A stretch of DNA of 44,687 bases from Deinococcus sp. Leaf326 (GTDB lineage: Bacteria > Deinococcota > Deinococci > Deinococcales > Deinococcaceae), in assembly GCF_001424185.1 (NCBI RefSeq), contig NZ_LMOM01000026.1:13718-58404 (forward strand), written 5' to 3'. The notes under the pieces are model-generated. The model worked only from the letters and a program-made list of their open reading frames with translations. It was not told the origin of the DNA and did not search any database. Every line of letters begins with the position of its first letter. Position 1 is the stretch's first letter. The position numbers and the translations under genes are program-made. Below are positions 34,433-43,251 of the stretch, in pieces.

Positions 34433-34650
34433 TCCTCGTGGCCACGTTCCCGGCGATAGTGCGTACGACTGTCGCTCTCCAATCGGGGCAGGGTGCCGAT
34501 AAAGGCATAGAGAGGATGCGCTGCATCGAGATCGAGCGGGGGTGGGTCAACCTCGATCGTCAGTTGCTGCCCAGCCTGGAGCGTTCTGGCGAATGCTTCT
34601 GGGAGCATCAGGCGTCCTTGATCGTCGACAGTGGCAGTGACGCGCGTCAT
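34429..34650 (-). CDS. vapB: AbrB-type antitoxin (VapB)
   Basis: A 73-residue protein whose first half is an AbrB/MazE swapped-hairpin domain (MTRVTATVDDQGRLMLPEAF, then LQAGQQLTIEVDPP). The C-terminal part, charged and probably disordered, should bind the PIN toxin. Such antitoxins repress their own operon; AT-rich DNA upstream at 34651-34722 is the likely promoter. It forms a unit with vapC. Confidence 0.82.
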   Translation of the reverse strand: MTRVTATVDDQGRLMLPEAFARTLQAGQQLTIEVDPPPLDLDAAHPLYAFIGTLPRLESDSRTHYRRERGHEE

Positions 34651-34722
34651 GAATAGACCTCCTGCCTTCAGTGTAGGGGGGGTGGAAGAAGAAAGATGTT
34701 GTCTGAGAACGCTTTGACCGAC

Positions 34723-36471
34723 TTACGTGAGGCGGTGCATGTCGACCAGGGTCTGGTGTTCCTGTTCCACCTTGATCCGCTCGGCGTCCAGTTGGGCCTG
34801 AAAGGTGGCCGTCGCCTCGGCCAGTCCTGGTCGACGCTGGCAGGCCCAATTGAGGTGTCGCGCCGTGGCGGCCAGATCCCCCGAGACCTGCGACAGCAGT
34901 TCAGCCTGGGCCTGCGCTTCAGCCCGCTCTGGGAAAAAGGCCTGGATGAAATCGTGCAGGATGATGTCCCCGACCTCCCTCGCGGAGAGGGAGCCTGGGC
35001 CCTCAATCAGTTCGGCGTCGCGCAATTCCTGCGTATCCCAGAGACCCAGGATCAGCAAGCCGCCCAGGGCTTCCAGGTTTGCGCGCAGGTAGACCTCCGC
35101 TGCCTCGGGCGTGCCGCTCAGGATCAGGCCATACGTCCGGTCTCCCTCCCCCGGGACGAGCGCCTCCCCTTCGTTGACCTGGACCGCGAAGGGGACCGGC
35201 TGGCCTCCCAGGGTCAAGGTTTGTGCGAGACCCAGGAGCGGCCGCTGTCCTGACCACATCTCGACCTCTCGGAACATGCGGATGCCCTGGACCTGCACGG
35301 CCGGGACCGCCTCCAGATGCTCGGTCGTGCCGTAAGGCACGGAGTAACCCTGCGTGCGGAGGAAGTGGAGTGCGGCGGCCTCACCGGAGAAGGGCGTGAA
35401 CACGACGCCCAACTCGGGTTTGATCCAGTCCCGCGTCCAGCCGCTGAAGCTGTCGTCATCCCGGTCCTCGCCGAGAGAGGCCTGAATCTCACTGGGGTGG
35501 CTGAGGATCGTCGGCACATAGCCCTGGAGTCGCAGGAAGGTCGCGAGGACGTGGGGGCCGTACCCTTGAGCCTGGTGGAGGTTCGCTTCCGTGAGCCGAT
35601 CGGCGCCCAGGTGCGGAATGCACGTGGCGAGTTCCGCTTCGACGTGCCGCTCCAGGGCGGTTGCCAAGTCCTGAACGGCACGCGCGAAGGCTTCGTCATC
35701 GAGGAGGGCGTTGCGGTCGGGCAGTTTTGGACGCAGGCCGCTCGCGGGATCGATGACCAACGTGAACTCGACGAACTTGAGGAGCGCGGCCGTGAGGGGG
35801 GAAGCGGCCTGACCGAGACGCTGAGCGAGCAGCTGGGCAGGGAGGGCGAAGTGCTCCCAGATGACGGTGTCATTCGCCCCGCCGATTCTGCGCCGGAGAT
35901 AGAGCGTGCCCGCAGGTGTGGGGAGAGGCGTGCCCTGGGGCTCTAGCGGGGGGATGACTTCGCCGTTGAACCGGACCGTGATCGGGGCATATCCCCGCCG
36001 GTCCTTCAGGAGCTCGCGGAGCTTGGGCTCCGTCTTCAGGACGAGGACGACCTGGAAGCCTATGAGCGGCTCGGCTGCTTCGACGGGGACGGCCTTGCTC
36101 TCGGCGAACTCCTCGGGGGTGAGACGGAAACACCAGTCATGCGAGCGGTAGGTGACGTGGTGTGCGAACTCCGGATTGAGGATAGAGAGGGCCCCCAGAC
36201 CGGCGGGCTCGACGATCCCCTCCCCCCAGCCACTCTCGGCTGCGGTCAGGAGGACCTGGGGGTCGGTCAGGCCACAGCCATTGTCGGTGACCATGAGGAC
36301 GGGCCCGACGAGGTGGAAGTTGACCACTGTGGCCCCAGCGCGCAGGCTGTTCTGCAGCAGTTCCTGGAGGGCAGCGGCGAAGCCCCCGAAGAACCGGGGG
36401 ATTTCCCGGAGCAGGCCAGGACCGAGGCGAGGCGTGACGGTGGTGGGCCGGGCAGGAAGGAGAGAAGTCAT
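34723..36471 (-). CDS. GHKL-fold ATPase (GHKL2)
   Basis: A 582-residue protein. The N box is ALQELLQNSLRAGATVV (Glu37, Asn41), the G1 box LMVTDNGCGLTD (Asp63) and the lid start GLGALSI. Beyond about residue 200 I find no known domain; a Glu/Ala-rich helical end (PERAEAQAQAELLSQVSG) may be coiled coil. It differs from GHKL1 outside the ATP site, so the two are not simple duplicates. The ATG at 36469-36471 lies 12 bases from a hairpin; GGGAGG is close before it. Its setting among DNA-repair genes suggests a MutL- or topoisomerase-like use of ATP (inference). Confidence 0.75.
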   Translation of the reverse strand: MTSLLPARPTTVTPRLGPGLLREIPRFFGGFAAALQELLQNSLRAGATVVNFHLVGPVLMVTDNGCGLTDPQVLLTAAESGWGEGIVEPAGLGALSILNPEFAHHVTYRSHDWCFRLTPEEFAESKAVPVEAAEPLIGFQVVLVLKTEPKLRELLKDRRGYAPITVRFNGEVIPPLEPQGTPLPTPAGTLYLRRRIGGANDTVIWEHFALPAQLLAQRLGQAASPLTAALLKFVEFTLVIDPASGLRPKLPDRNALLDDEAFARAVQDLATALERHVEAELATCIPHLGADRLTEANLHQAQGYGPHVLATFLRLQGYVPTILSHPSEIQASLGEDRDDDSFSGWTRDWIKPELGVVFTPFSGEAAALHFLRTQGYSVPYGTTEHLEAVPAVQVQGIRMFREVEMWSGQRPLLGLAQTLTLGGQPVPFAVQVNEGEALVPGEGDRTYGLILSGTPEAAEVYLRANLEALGGLLILGLWDTQELRDAELIEGPGSLSAREVGDIILHDFIQAFFPERAEAQAQAELLSQVSGDLAATARHLNWACQRRPGLAEATATFQAQLDAERIKVEQEHQTLVDMHRLT

Positions 36472-36483
36472 GCCTCCCTGCCT

Positions 36484-36505
36484 GCCCCGGTCACGGGGCG
36501 AGGGA
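36484..36505 (-). repeat. Start-proximal hairpin element 9
   Basis: GCCCCG GTCA CGGGGC GAGGGA on the plus strand, 12 bases upstream of the GHKL2 ATG and 8 bases from the previous stop. Confidence 0.62.
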
Positions 36506-36513
36506 GAGGCGGC

Positions 36514-36894
36514 TCAGCGGGTGAAGAGGGCGGAGCAGGCGATGGTCTGCTCAGGGTTATTCTTGGGCGCTTCGAAGCCGACAAAATAGACCTGCTTGGG
36601 GGCGAAGGATCCCGAGAGGGCAGCACTCCAGATGCCCTCGTCATCGCCGAGGGGGACGAGGGTGGTGATCTGCTCGCCGTCACCCCAGGCGCCGTAGGGA
36701 ACGAAGAGAGACTCGTAATTGCTGTTGAAGCGCATGGCGGCGTACTCGGGGTCCATGTCGACCTTTTGGGCGATCACCTGGACGAACTTCCAGTTCTGGA
36801 GTTCGCCGATGCGCCCGTACTTCCAGCCGCTGCACGCGCAGGCGTTGAGGAGCGTACCCTTGATGGAGACGAGGCGAGCGACATGCTCGCTCAT
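36514..36894 (-). CDS. Unknown 126-residue protein
   Basis: A cytosolic-looking protein with a CACSGWKYGR segment near the start and aromatic-rich strands later (SLFVPYGAWGDGEQITTLVP; PKQVYFVGFEAPKNNPEQ). No family was recognised. The ATG at 36892-36894 has no strong ribosome site. It is 42 bases upstream of GHKL2 on the same strand, so the two probably share a message. Confidence 0.6.
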   Translation of the reverse strand: MSEHVARLVSIKGTLLNACACSGWKYGRIGELQNWKFVQVIAQKVDMDPEYAAMRFNSNYESLFVPYGAWGDGEQITTLVPLGDDEGIWSAALSGSFAPKQVYFVGFEAPKNNPEQTIACSALFTR

Positions 36895-37227
36895 GGACCA
36901 GTCGAGTCGGGACGTGAAGGCGGTATTTCCGATGTTGCAGGCGCGGGGTATCTTCGGGTTTTCACCTTCTCAGGGTGAGTGCAAGCTCACTGGGACGTCA
37001 CTCAGAAAGGAACGTTGGGGCGACGCGACCCAGTAAGAGAAGGCAACAAGCGTACCCTTCCCCGCTCTCCAACCCCTGGCATGCCTACGGCCGGGATAGT
37101 CGGCCCTATTCGAGCCGGAGCACCGATAATGAGTTCCAAAGCTTTGCCGGTTGATGAGGATGCAGACCAAGATGTCAAATATCGATCTGTATCAAGCCGC
37201 AGAACAGAACCAGCTGAGAACTGAGCC
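36895..37227. other. Intergenic region without a recognised gene
   Basis: A loose hairpin (TCACC...GGGTGA) lies near 36968-36985, without the GAGGG flank of the core family. Short frames on both strands lack ribosome sites and homology. It marks the edge between the plasmid core block and the dehydrogenase/TetR pair. Confidence 0.3.
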
Positions 37228-38235
37228 TTAGTCCACGTTCAGTTCAAGAATCTGTCCGCCACTCTGCTCGAAACGCGGCCAATAGGCGGCCGGGTGAAGC
37301 AGTTGATGGGGAAAGTACAGGCCAGCCGGAGTGACCGGCCCCCCGTCGAGACCCAGGAGCCGTTCCAGGGTCATGGCGACGCCGAGACCTGTCAGAGGCA
37401 TCTGGCCTTCCGGATGAACCACAGCGTGACGAGTGCGCAGCGGCCGACCGTCCTGATCCTCGCCGCTGAGTTCAATCAGAATCTCTGTGGAGAAGGCCTC
37501 GCCGCGCCGCCGGGAAGAACTGACCCCCATGGCGACATGGAATTGCACGTTCGGCGCTCCAGTCGCTGTGGCCAGACCAACCACGTCGTAGGGAGAGTAC
37601 GCAGTAGCTTCCATTTCTGTCCCATCCAGGGCGCGGAAGCTCGTCTTGATCTCATCGCCCATGCGCCACACATAAGCACCGTCCCGGCGAACAAGTGCTG
37701 CTGGCAGGGTCTGTGTCTGCCGTTCCCAGTCATCTGTCGCGGCTGGACCGGCAGCGTCGTGTTCGTCCAGCAATGCTCCAATGGTAATGTCGTGAATCCG
37801 GCTGAACGCTCTGGCGAATTCGAGCGTCGGAATTGACGTCGCGCCGACCAGCCACTCTGTACCGAGCACAACCGGAGCAGCCTCCGGCTGACGCATGTAG
37901 GCGGCCACTTCGGGAGCGATTTCGTTGATCCCTAGCGAGACACTGAGATGAGGAATGCGGCGCGACTGGGCAAAGTGGAGGGCGCCGCGGTGCTCGTCGC
38001 TCAATAGCACTGCGACCGCACTGACTTCACGGTGACCGAGCCCCAGATCCTGCGCGCTGAGGTCGAGGACGACGCCTTCTGCCCCACCCATTTTCTCCGC
38101 TACACGTTGTGCGTTGGCGAGGTTACGCCCACCGAGCAATAGAGGAATATCCGGGTGAGCCTGGCGTAGGGAGCGGGCGGTCCAGCGGCCTACATGACCA
38201 GAGCCGCCGACAAGTAAAATGGGAGCTGTTGACAT
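37228..38235 (-). CDS. Saccharopine dehydrogenase-like NAD(P)-binding protein
   Basis: A 335-residue protein with a Rossmann loop at the start (ILLVGGSGHVGRWTARSLRQ) and LLLGGRNLANAQRVAEKMGG, typical of the saccharopine dehydrogenase/homospermidine synthase superfamily. The later part (LSVSLGINEIAPEVAAYM; TEWLVGATSIPTLEFARAF) has no clear substrate signature. AAGGAG lies 8 bases before the ATG at 38233-38235. It is divergent from a TetR gene and two operator copies lie between them, so it is probably induced by a small molecule that TetR senses, perhaps its substrate. Confidence 0.8.
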   Translation of the reverse strand: MSTAPILLVGGSGHVGRWTARSLRQAHPDIPLLLGGRNLANAQRVAEKMGGAEGVVLDLSAQDLGLGHREVSAVAVLLSDEHRGALHFAQSRRIPHLSVSLGINEIAPEVAAYMRQPEAAPVVLGTEWLVGATSIPTLEFARAFSRIHDITIGALLDEHDAAGPAATDDWERQTQTLPAALVRRDGAYVWRMGDEIKTSFRALDGTEMEATAYSPYDVVGLATATGAPNVQFHVAMGVSSSRRRGEAFSTEILIELSGEDQDGRPLRTRHAVVHPEGQMPLTGLGVAMTLERLLGLDGGPVTPAGLYFPHQLLHPAAYWPRFEQSGGQILELNVD

Positions 38236-38257
38236 ACTGTGATCTCCTTCGTGTGCG

Positions 38258-38303
38258 AACCTACGAAGAGTAGATAGCACACGCAACCTACGAAAGGTAG
38301 GTT
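38258..38303. promoter_or_regulatory. Two TetR-type operators
   Basis: A perfect dyad AACCTAC-GAAAG-GTAGGTT lies at 38285-38303 and a near copy AACCTAC-GAAGA-GTAGATA at 38258-38276, 27 bases apart, between the divergent genes. Size and place fit two TetR dimers. Confidence 0.7.
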
Positions 38304-38337
38304 TGCGATCCACCGTGAAGGAGAGCTGAAACACACT

Positions 38338-38928
38338 TTGAACAGTCCGCACCCCTCGAAAGCTCGGCAGCGCCTCTCGAAAGGCGAACGTCGTCGCCAG
38401 CTCCTGGAGACGGCCCTGACGGTTGTGAAAGAAGAAGGGGCAGACCGGCTCACGCTAGCTCACCTCGCTACGCGGGCCGGAGTCTCCAAACCCGTGACGT
38501 ACGACCACTTCGGGACACGCTCAGGCTTATTGATCGAGCTGTACAGATGGATCGATGCACAGCAGGCGGCGGCGCTGCGGAGTGCGATCACGGCCACCGC
38601 CCAGAGTACGGAGGAAATGGTCCAGGCCCTCGCGGACGCATACATTCACTGCGCCGCCGATACCAACGGAGAATTTTACATCGTCGGTGCAGCGCTCGCC
38701 GGAAGCGAGGAAAAAGCGATGGTCTATCAGGAACTCCTCGACAACAGCGTCCAGATATTCATCTCGGTGTTGGAGCCGCACAGCGCTCTGCCCCAGCAGC
38801 AACTGGAAGAACGGTGTGTCGGGCTGGTCGGCGCTGGAGAGGCCCTCTCGACCGCGCTCGTACGAGGCAAATACACCGAAGCACAGGCCGCTCAAGCTTT
38901 CGCCTCGATCATTCGGGGCGCGCTATGA
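38338..38928 (+). CDS. TetR-family repressor
   Basis: A 196-residue regulator. The N-terminal helix-turn-helix is LETALTVVKEEGADRLTLAH, then LATRAGVSKPVTYDHFGTRS, as in TetR proteins. The ligand domain is generic. The start is taken as TTG 38338; AGGAG lies about 12 bases upstream, and an in-frame CTG at 38326 is an alternative. It faces the dehydrogenase gene across two operators and should repress both. Confidence 0.85.
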   Translation: MNSPHPSKARQRLSKGERRRQLLETALTVVKEEGADRLTLAHLATRAGVSKPVTYDHFGTRSGLLIELYRWIDAQQAAALRSAITATAQSTEEMVQALADAYIHCAADTNGEFYIVGAALAGSEEKAMVYQELLDNSVQIFISVLEPHSALPQQQLEERCVGLVGAGEALSTALVRGKYTEAQAAQAFASIIRGAL

Positions 38929-38974
38929 GTTACCAAGAATAGGGGTGAAATCATGGCGCGAAACATGTTACAAG

Positions 38975-39012
38975 GGAGAGTATTGTAAGCCGTTTGGACT
39001 TTACTCTCCTTT
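38975..39012. terminator. Possible terminator between TetR and the HTH gene
   Basis: GGAGAGTA and TACTCTCC pair across a 19-base loop between two converging genes. A short T-run follows on the plus strand. The large loop makes this weak. Confidence 0.35.
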
Positions 39013-39017
39013 CGCTT

Positions 39018-39335
39018 TCAACTGCTGTCTACTTGCTTAGTCGCTGGATCGCGCCATATATCCCCCAAAGCTGCTTGTTCGGCGATCAGGGTGCCGGCTT
39101 TGACCATCTGGCGGAGCATGTAGTACACCGCGCCCTTGGGAAGCCCAGTCAGGCGGCTGATCTTGGCACCCCAGAGTCGGTGTTCGGTTTCGAAGAGGGC
39201 GGGCCGCCCGGCGTGGAGACAGTCCAGAATGTGTCGCCGGTTCTGGCCGGGGCGGTGACGCGAGACGGTCGGTGGGGTGGTCAAGGACTCAGGAGGCTCG
39301 CTCGGGCTGGCCTCGCTGGTGCTAGGTGCCTGCAC
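39018..39335 (-). CDS. Small winged-helix-like DNA-binding protein
   Basis: A 105-residue protein. The first 30 residues are Ser/Pro/Thr-rich. The rest contains helices that look like a winged helix (RRHILDCLHAGRPALFETEH; KISRLTGLPKGAVYYMLRQM; VKAGTLIAEQ). It starts with GTG at 39333-39335, inside the end of the 68-residue gene. The last of four tiny co-directional genes; it may regulate them. Confidence 0.6.
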   Translation of the reverse strand: MQAPSTSEASPSEPPESLTTPPTVSRHRPGQNRRHILDCLHAGRPALFETEHRLWGAKISRLTGLPKGAVYYMLRQMVKAGTLIAEQAALGDIWRDPATKQVDSS

Positions 39336-39528
39336 GGGCCCAGAAGAAGACGCTCAGGCCCCCGAGCACGAGGAGCCAGGGCGCGGGGCGTCGTCTGTAG
39401 TGGCGCAGCTGTGGGACGGCCCGCAAGGTCGGCTGCCGGGCGCGCACCTCTTCACGGAGCCGGGCCATGTCGGCGAGGTACTGCTCGCCTGCGGCGTCGA
39501 GGCGGGGGGTCGTCTGGGGGGCGGGCAT
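39322..39528 (-). CDS. Small protein with C-terminal membrane anchor
   Basis: A 68-residue protein with a charged helical first half (EQYLADMARLREEVRARQPT) and one hydrophobic segment near the end (APWLLVLGGLSVFFWARA). AGGAGG lies 4 bases before the ATG at 39526-39528, a strong reason to believe it. It overlaps the HTH gene by 14 bases. No family was recognised. Confidence 0.65.
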   Translation of the reverse strand: MPAPQTTPRLDAAGEQYLADMARLREEVRARQPTLRAVPQLRHYRRRPAPWLLVLGGLSVFFWARAGT

Positions 39529-39604
39529 GGAACCTCCTGGGAGACAAGGGGCGAGCGGACGACAAGCTAGACGAGGGTTCAGGGCGACTCCACGGGAGGA
39601 CCGG

Positions 39605-39760
39605 TTACGCGCACCGCCGGGGGACTTCGGTCGGGGTCACAGTGAGGTGTCCTTGCCGGGTCTGCCGCCACTGCTGCAGGCGAAGCTGAGCGTCCCGGAC
39701 GAACTGTTGCCATTGGGGCTCGGACAGTTGGCTGAGGGGGGTAGTGGTCGGTGGGGTCAT
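39605..39760 (-). CDS. Tiny 51-residue protein
   Basis: The frame reads MTPPTTTPLSQLSEPQWQQF and continues with a Gln/Arg-rich helix (QLRLQQWRQTRQG). GGAGG lies 6 bases before the ATG at 39758-39760, which overlaps the previous stop as ATGA. Function unknown. Confidence 0.5.
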   Translation of the reverse strand: MTPPTTTPLSQLSEPQWQQFVRDAQLRLQQWRQTRQGHLTVTPTEVPRRCA

Positions 39761-39915
39761 GTGGATCCTCCTGGAATGGCTGGGGTCGCCCTGAGTTCGA
39801 GCGTACGGGCGGTTCTGGTTGGCACCTGGGACATGGGGGGTGCTTCAGGGCGCTCGGGGTAGAGCGTCCGGGCCAGGAACAGAGAGAACGCGATGGTCAG
39901 ACCGGCGAGGAGCAT
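39757..39915 (-). CDS. Tiny membrane protein, first of four-gene string
   Basis: A 52-residue frame with one membrane segment at its start (MLLAGLTIAFSLFLARTLYP) and a polar tail. It begins at ATG 39913-39915, 12 bases from the hairpin at 39928, and overlaps the 51-residue gene as ATGA. It lacks a Shine-Dalgarno, so the hairpin is the main start signal. Divergent from recQ. Function unknown. Confidence 0.5.
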   Translation of the reverse strand: MLLAGLTIAFSLFLARTLYPERPEAPPMSQVPTRTARTLELRATPAIPGGST

Positions 39916-39927
39916 GTCTGGGGCGTT

Positions 39928-39944
39928 CCCCAACGGGGGAGGGA
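39928..39944 (-). repeat. Start-proximal hairpin element 10
   Basis: CCCC AAC GGGG GAGGGA on the plus strand, 12 bases upstream of the 52-residue gene. It is the only copy at the head of a transcription unit rather than between co-directional genes. Confidence 0.5.
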
Positions 39945-40030
39945 CACGGTACGGCCGGATGATGTGGGGACTGTCAGGGACTGGAGGGCGGGTCTGCTGT
40001 GGTCAAGCGGCATCTCTCTCGTCCTGTTCT

Positions 40031-40044
40031 GTTCTGGGCAGAAC
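40031..40044. promoter_or_regulatory. Dyad GTTCTG-GG-CAGAAC before recQ
   Basis: A perfect 6-base inverted repeat ends 17 bases before the recQ ATG. It could be an operator or a small hairpin in the leader. It does not match known SOS boxes in spacing. Confidence 0.3.
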
Positions 40045-40061
40045 GGGGTAAACTGGGAGGG

Positions 40062-42455
40062 ATGACGGGTCCTGCACTTCCCCAGGCGTTGGAGGTTCTG
40101 CAGCGAGTCTGGGGGTACAACGAATTTCGGGGCGTGCAGGGTGACATCGTGCGGACGGTCGCCGAGGGTGGGAATGCCCTGGTCCTCATGCCCACCGGCG
40201 GGGGCAAGAGCTTGTGCTACCAACTGCCCAGCCTCCTGCGGCCTGGGGTCGGGATCGTCGTCTCGCCCCTGATCGCGCTGATGAAGGACCAGGTGGACAC
40301 GTTGCGCCAGCTGGGCGTGCGGGCGGCATACCTGAACTCGACCCTCTCCCCTGCGGCTGCCCGGACGGTCGAGCAGGCCGTCCTCACGGGGCGTCTGGAC
40401 CTGCTCTACATTGCGCCCGAGCGACTCCTTCTGCCCCGTACATTGGAGTGGCTGCACCGGGCGCAGATTGCCCTGTTCGCGGTGGATGAGGCGCACTGCG
40501 TCTCTCAGTGGGGGCATGACTTCCGGCCGGAGTACCAGCAGCTCAGCGTCCTGACGGCGGAGTTTCCTGAAGTGCCCCGGATCGCGCTGACGGCGACGGC
40601 CGACGACCGGACCCGGGCAGATATTCGGCAGGTTCTCGGGCTTCAGCGGGCCCCGGAGTTCGTCTCCAGCTTCGACCGGCCGAACATTCAGTACCGGGTC
40701 GCCGACAAGTCGACGCCCAAACAGCAGTTGCTGGAGTTCATTCAGGCCGAGCACCTGGGGGATGCGGGGGTTATCTACTGTCTCTCCCGGCGATCGGTGG
40801 AGGAAACGGCGGAGTGGCTCCAAGAGCAAGGCCTGCCGGTGGTGGCCTATCACGCCGGGATGCCCCCACAGGATCGGAGCCGAGCGCAGGAGCGCTTCCT
40901 GAACGAGGAAGGGCTGATCGTGGTGGCCACGGTGGCGTTCGGCATGGGGATCGACAAGCCGAACGTGCGGTTCGTGGCGCACCTCGATCTGCCCAAGAGC
41001 ATGGAGGGCTACTACCAGGAGACGGGTCGGGCCGGGCGTGACGGCCTGCCGAGTACCGCCTGGATGGTCTATGGCTTGGCCGACGTGGTGAACGTGCGCC
41101 GGATGCTCGCGGACAGTGACGCGCCCGAGGACGTGAAGCGCATCGAGGCGGGCAAGCTCGATGCCCTGCTGACCTACTGCGAGGCGGCGACGTGCCGGCG
41201 GCAACTGCTGCTCTCCTACTTCGGGGAGACGCTCCCAGAGCCCTGTGGGAACTGCGATGTGTGCCTGAACCCGCCCACGGTGCGGGACATGACCCAGGAG
41301 GCACAGATGGCGCTCTCGGCGGCGATTCGAACGGGAAACCGGTACGGGTCGGCGTACCTGACGGACATCCTGTTGGGGAAGGACAACGACAAGAACAAGC
41401 GGCATCGGCACTTGCCCACCTATGGCGTGGGGAAGGGCCACGACGTGAAGGTCTGGCGGAGCGTGCTGCGGCAGCTGGTGAGCCTGGGGTACCTGACGGC
41501 CGGGCCGTACCAGGGGCTGATGGTGACCGGGCGGGCCCGGGGCATTCTCCGGGGAGAGGTACAGCTGCTGCTGCGCGAGGACACCGTGAAGCCTCGTACG
41601 TCTAAGCGCGAGCGGGCGCAGGCGACACGGGTGGCGATCGGCGCCCACGACCGGCCGCTGTTCCTGGCCTTGCGGGCGTGGCGAGCGGAGCGGGCCGGGC
41701 AACTGAAGGTGCCGCCCTACGTGATCTTCAGTGACGCGACGTTGAAGGCGGTCGCGGAGTTGCGCCCCGGCAGCCTGCAGACGCTGAGCACGATCAGCGG
41801 AATCGGGGAGCGCCGACTAGCGGAGTACGGGTCGGAGGTGTTGCGGATCGTGCGCTCTGGGGTGCACGAGGAGCAACGGCGGCCGCGGGGGACCGTGCAG
41901 GCGCATGAGTTTGGCCTGGTGCCCCAGGACATCACGTGGGAGACCCTCGCAATGCCTCGGTTATCAGAGACGCCCCCGCCACTGCTGACCGTGCAGGAGG
42001 AAGTGCGGGTTCCGGTAAAACCCGAGCGTCCTGTGGAACGCGCTCAGGTGGAGGCGCCGCCCGCTGTGGTCACTGCACCTGTGGAGCCCGGTGTTGTCCG
42101 TGAGGTGCAGCAGGAGCGAACTCCTCCGGCTCCGACGGCATTAGCATCTCCAACGCTGCCGTCTCCCGCGCTGGCGCCAGCGGCCCTCAAGGCGTCTATC
42201 GAACCGCCCGAGGTCAGTGGCCCTCAGCCACATCCGGCCGTGATGACGGCCTTACAGGAGTTGCGGCGGGAGCTGGCGCGAGAGACAGGGTATGCGGCGT
42301 ATGTCGTGTTCCCGAATGCCACGCTGACAGCCCTGGCGACCCGCTTGCCGCGCACGATGGCTGAACTGGTGGGCTTGCCTGGACTGGGGGCAAAGCGGAT
42401 CGAGGCGTACGGGGAAAGCATGCTCGACGCGATCAATACGGAGTTGGATGATTGA
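40062..42455 (+). CDS. recQ: RecQ-family ATP-dependent DNA helicase
   Basis: A 797-residue helicase. Motif I is [18 protein letters not shown], motif [21 protein letters not shown], then [14 protein letters not shown] and [20 protein letters not shown] with [10 protein letters not shown]. The RecQ zinc site ([12 protein letters not shown]...CGNCDVC) and a winged helix follow. Two HRDC domains lie at the end ([20 protein letters not shown] and [20 protein letters not shown]), joined by a long Pro/Val/Glu linker. Deinococcus radiodurans RecQ is known for three HRDC domains, so two is short. GGGAGGG directly precedes the ATG; an upstream TTG/GTG is less likely. Confidence 0.92.
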   Translation: MTGPALPQALEVLQRVWGYNEFRGVQGDIVRTVAEGGNALVLMPTGGGKSLCYQLPSLLRPGVGIVVSPLIALMKDQVDTLRQLGVRAAYLNSTLSPAAARTVEQAVLTGRLDLLYIAPERLLLPRTLEWLHRAQIALFAVDEAHCVSQWGHDFRPEYQQLSVLTAEFPEVPRIALTATADDRTRADIRQVLGLQRAPEFVSSFDRPNIQYRVADKSTPKQQLLEFIQAEHLGDAGVIYCLSRRSVEETAEWLQEQGLPVVAYHAGMPPQDRSRAQERFLNEEGLIVVATVAFGMGIDKPNVRFVAHLDLPKSMEGYYQETGRAGRDGLPSTAWMVYGLADVVNVRRMLADSDAPEDVKRIEAGKLDALLTYCEAATCRRQLLLSYFGETLPEPCGNCDVCLNPPTVRDMTQEAQMALSAAIRTGNRYGSAYLTDILLGKDNDKNKRHRHLPTYGVGKGHDVKVWRSVLRQLVSLGYLTAGPYQGLMVTGRARGILRGEVQLLLREDTVKPRTSKRERAQATRVAIGAHDRPLFLALRAWRAERAGQLKVPPYVIFSDATLKAVAELRPGSLQTLSTISGIGERRLAEYGSEVLRIVRSGVHEEQRRPRGTVQAHEFGLVPQDITWETLAMPRLSETPPPLLTVQEEVRVPVKPERPVERAQVEAPPAVVTAPVEPGVVREVQQERTPPAPTALASPTLPSPALAPAALKASIEPPEVSGPQPHPAVMTALQELRRELARETGYAAYVVFPNATLTALATRLPRTMAELVGLPGLGAKRIEAYGESMLDAINTELDD

Positions 42456-42582
42456 GCGCTTCGTTGCTCGCCACTGTGAAGCCAAGTGATCATCTCTAGC
42501 CTCAGCAGTATGCCCATGAATGATCAACTCTAGGAACAACCCATCAGATCAAGAAGGGCCGTAGACACCCGGTGGGCTCATT

Positions 42583-43251
42583 CTAGACCTTACCAACGTA
42601 GTTGACTGCAATCAAAAACTTGAGTGTTTCTGTGATCTCGCCTGATGGACTTCTCTTCACTACAGTGATGATCCCTGTACCAATGCTCGCTGCTTGAAAA
42701 GTAAAGGTCTGCGTGCCTGGCGCCCCAATCAAGCCACTCCGTCCATTCTCCTGCGTGCTCCCAGTCTGTTTCAAGACGTTCTGGCCCAGGGTAGGCTGGA
42801 TTTCGTAGCGGTAGCCCGTCGTCAGATTCGCGGGGAACCGCAGGGTGATTGTGCTCCCCACCACGACAGCTGTTGTTCGCTGAGCATCGGCAGGTGTCAA
42901 CGTCACCGTCTGGGTCGGTGTCGGAAAGGGGACAGGTGCGGCTGTGTCCTGGCAATTGGCGGCCGTTGTCAGTCCTCTCTCCTGCAGATTGCCCTGTGAT
43001 CCACGGGTCCACCACGTGCGGGCCCCGTCACTGTAACGGGCTCCATCTGCGGAGACCGTGAGTGGCAGGGTCAACATTCGATTGGTCAGGGTCAGCGTGA
43101 CCTGATTCTGGTTGCCATAGAAGGCTTGTAGAGAAATGTCATTGTCACAACGGTACGTCACCAACTGTGCTGGAGCGGAAAGTGTGGGCGCACAGGCGCT
43201 CAAGAGGAGTCCAGCACTCAAAATGACCGAGGAGAAGTGGGTTTTATTCAT
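42583..43251 (-). CDS. Lipoprotein joining MliC and chagasin inhibitor domains
   Basis: A 222-residue lipoprotein (lipobox LLLSAC, Cys20). Residues 31-100 match MliC, the lysozyme-inhibitor fold (VTYRCDNDISLQAFYG, then ARYSDGARTWWTRGSQGNL). Residues 117-215 match chagasin, family I42 inhibitors of papain-like proteases: the loops NLTTGYRYEI, GAPGTQTFTF and KRSPSGE stand for the known NPTTGY, GxxG and RPW loops, the last one altered. It would guard the cell surface against lysozyme and cysteine proteases. The ATG at 43249-43251 has AAGGGA upstream. Confidence 0.8.
   Translation of the reverse strand: MNKTHFSSVILSAGLLLSACAPTLSAPAQLVTYRCDNDISLQAFYGNQNQVTLTLTNRMLTLPLTVSADGARYSDGARTWWTRGSQGNLQERGLTTAANCQDTAAPVPFPTPTQTVTLTPADAQRTTAVVVGSTITLRFPANLTTGYRYEIQPTLGQNVLKQTGSTQENGRSGLIGAPGTQTFTFQAASIGTGIITVVKRSPSGEITETLKFLIAVNYVGKV

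Noticed and set aside
40031..40044. An SOS (LexA) box before recQ.
   Set aside because: The arms are right for GTTC/GAAC but the spacing and orientation do not match known LexA boxes.
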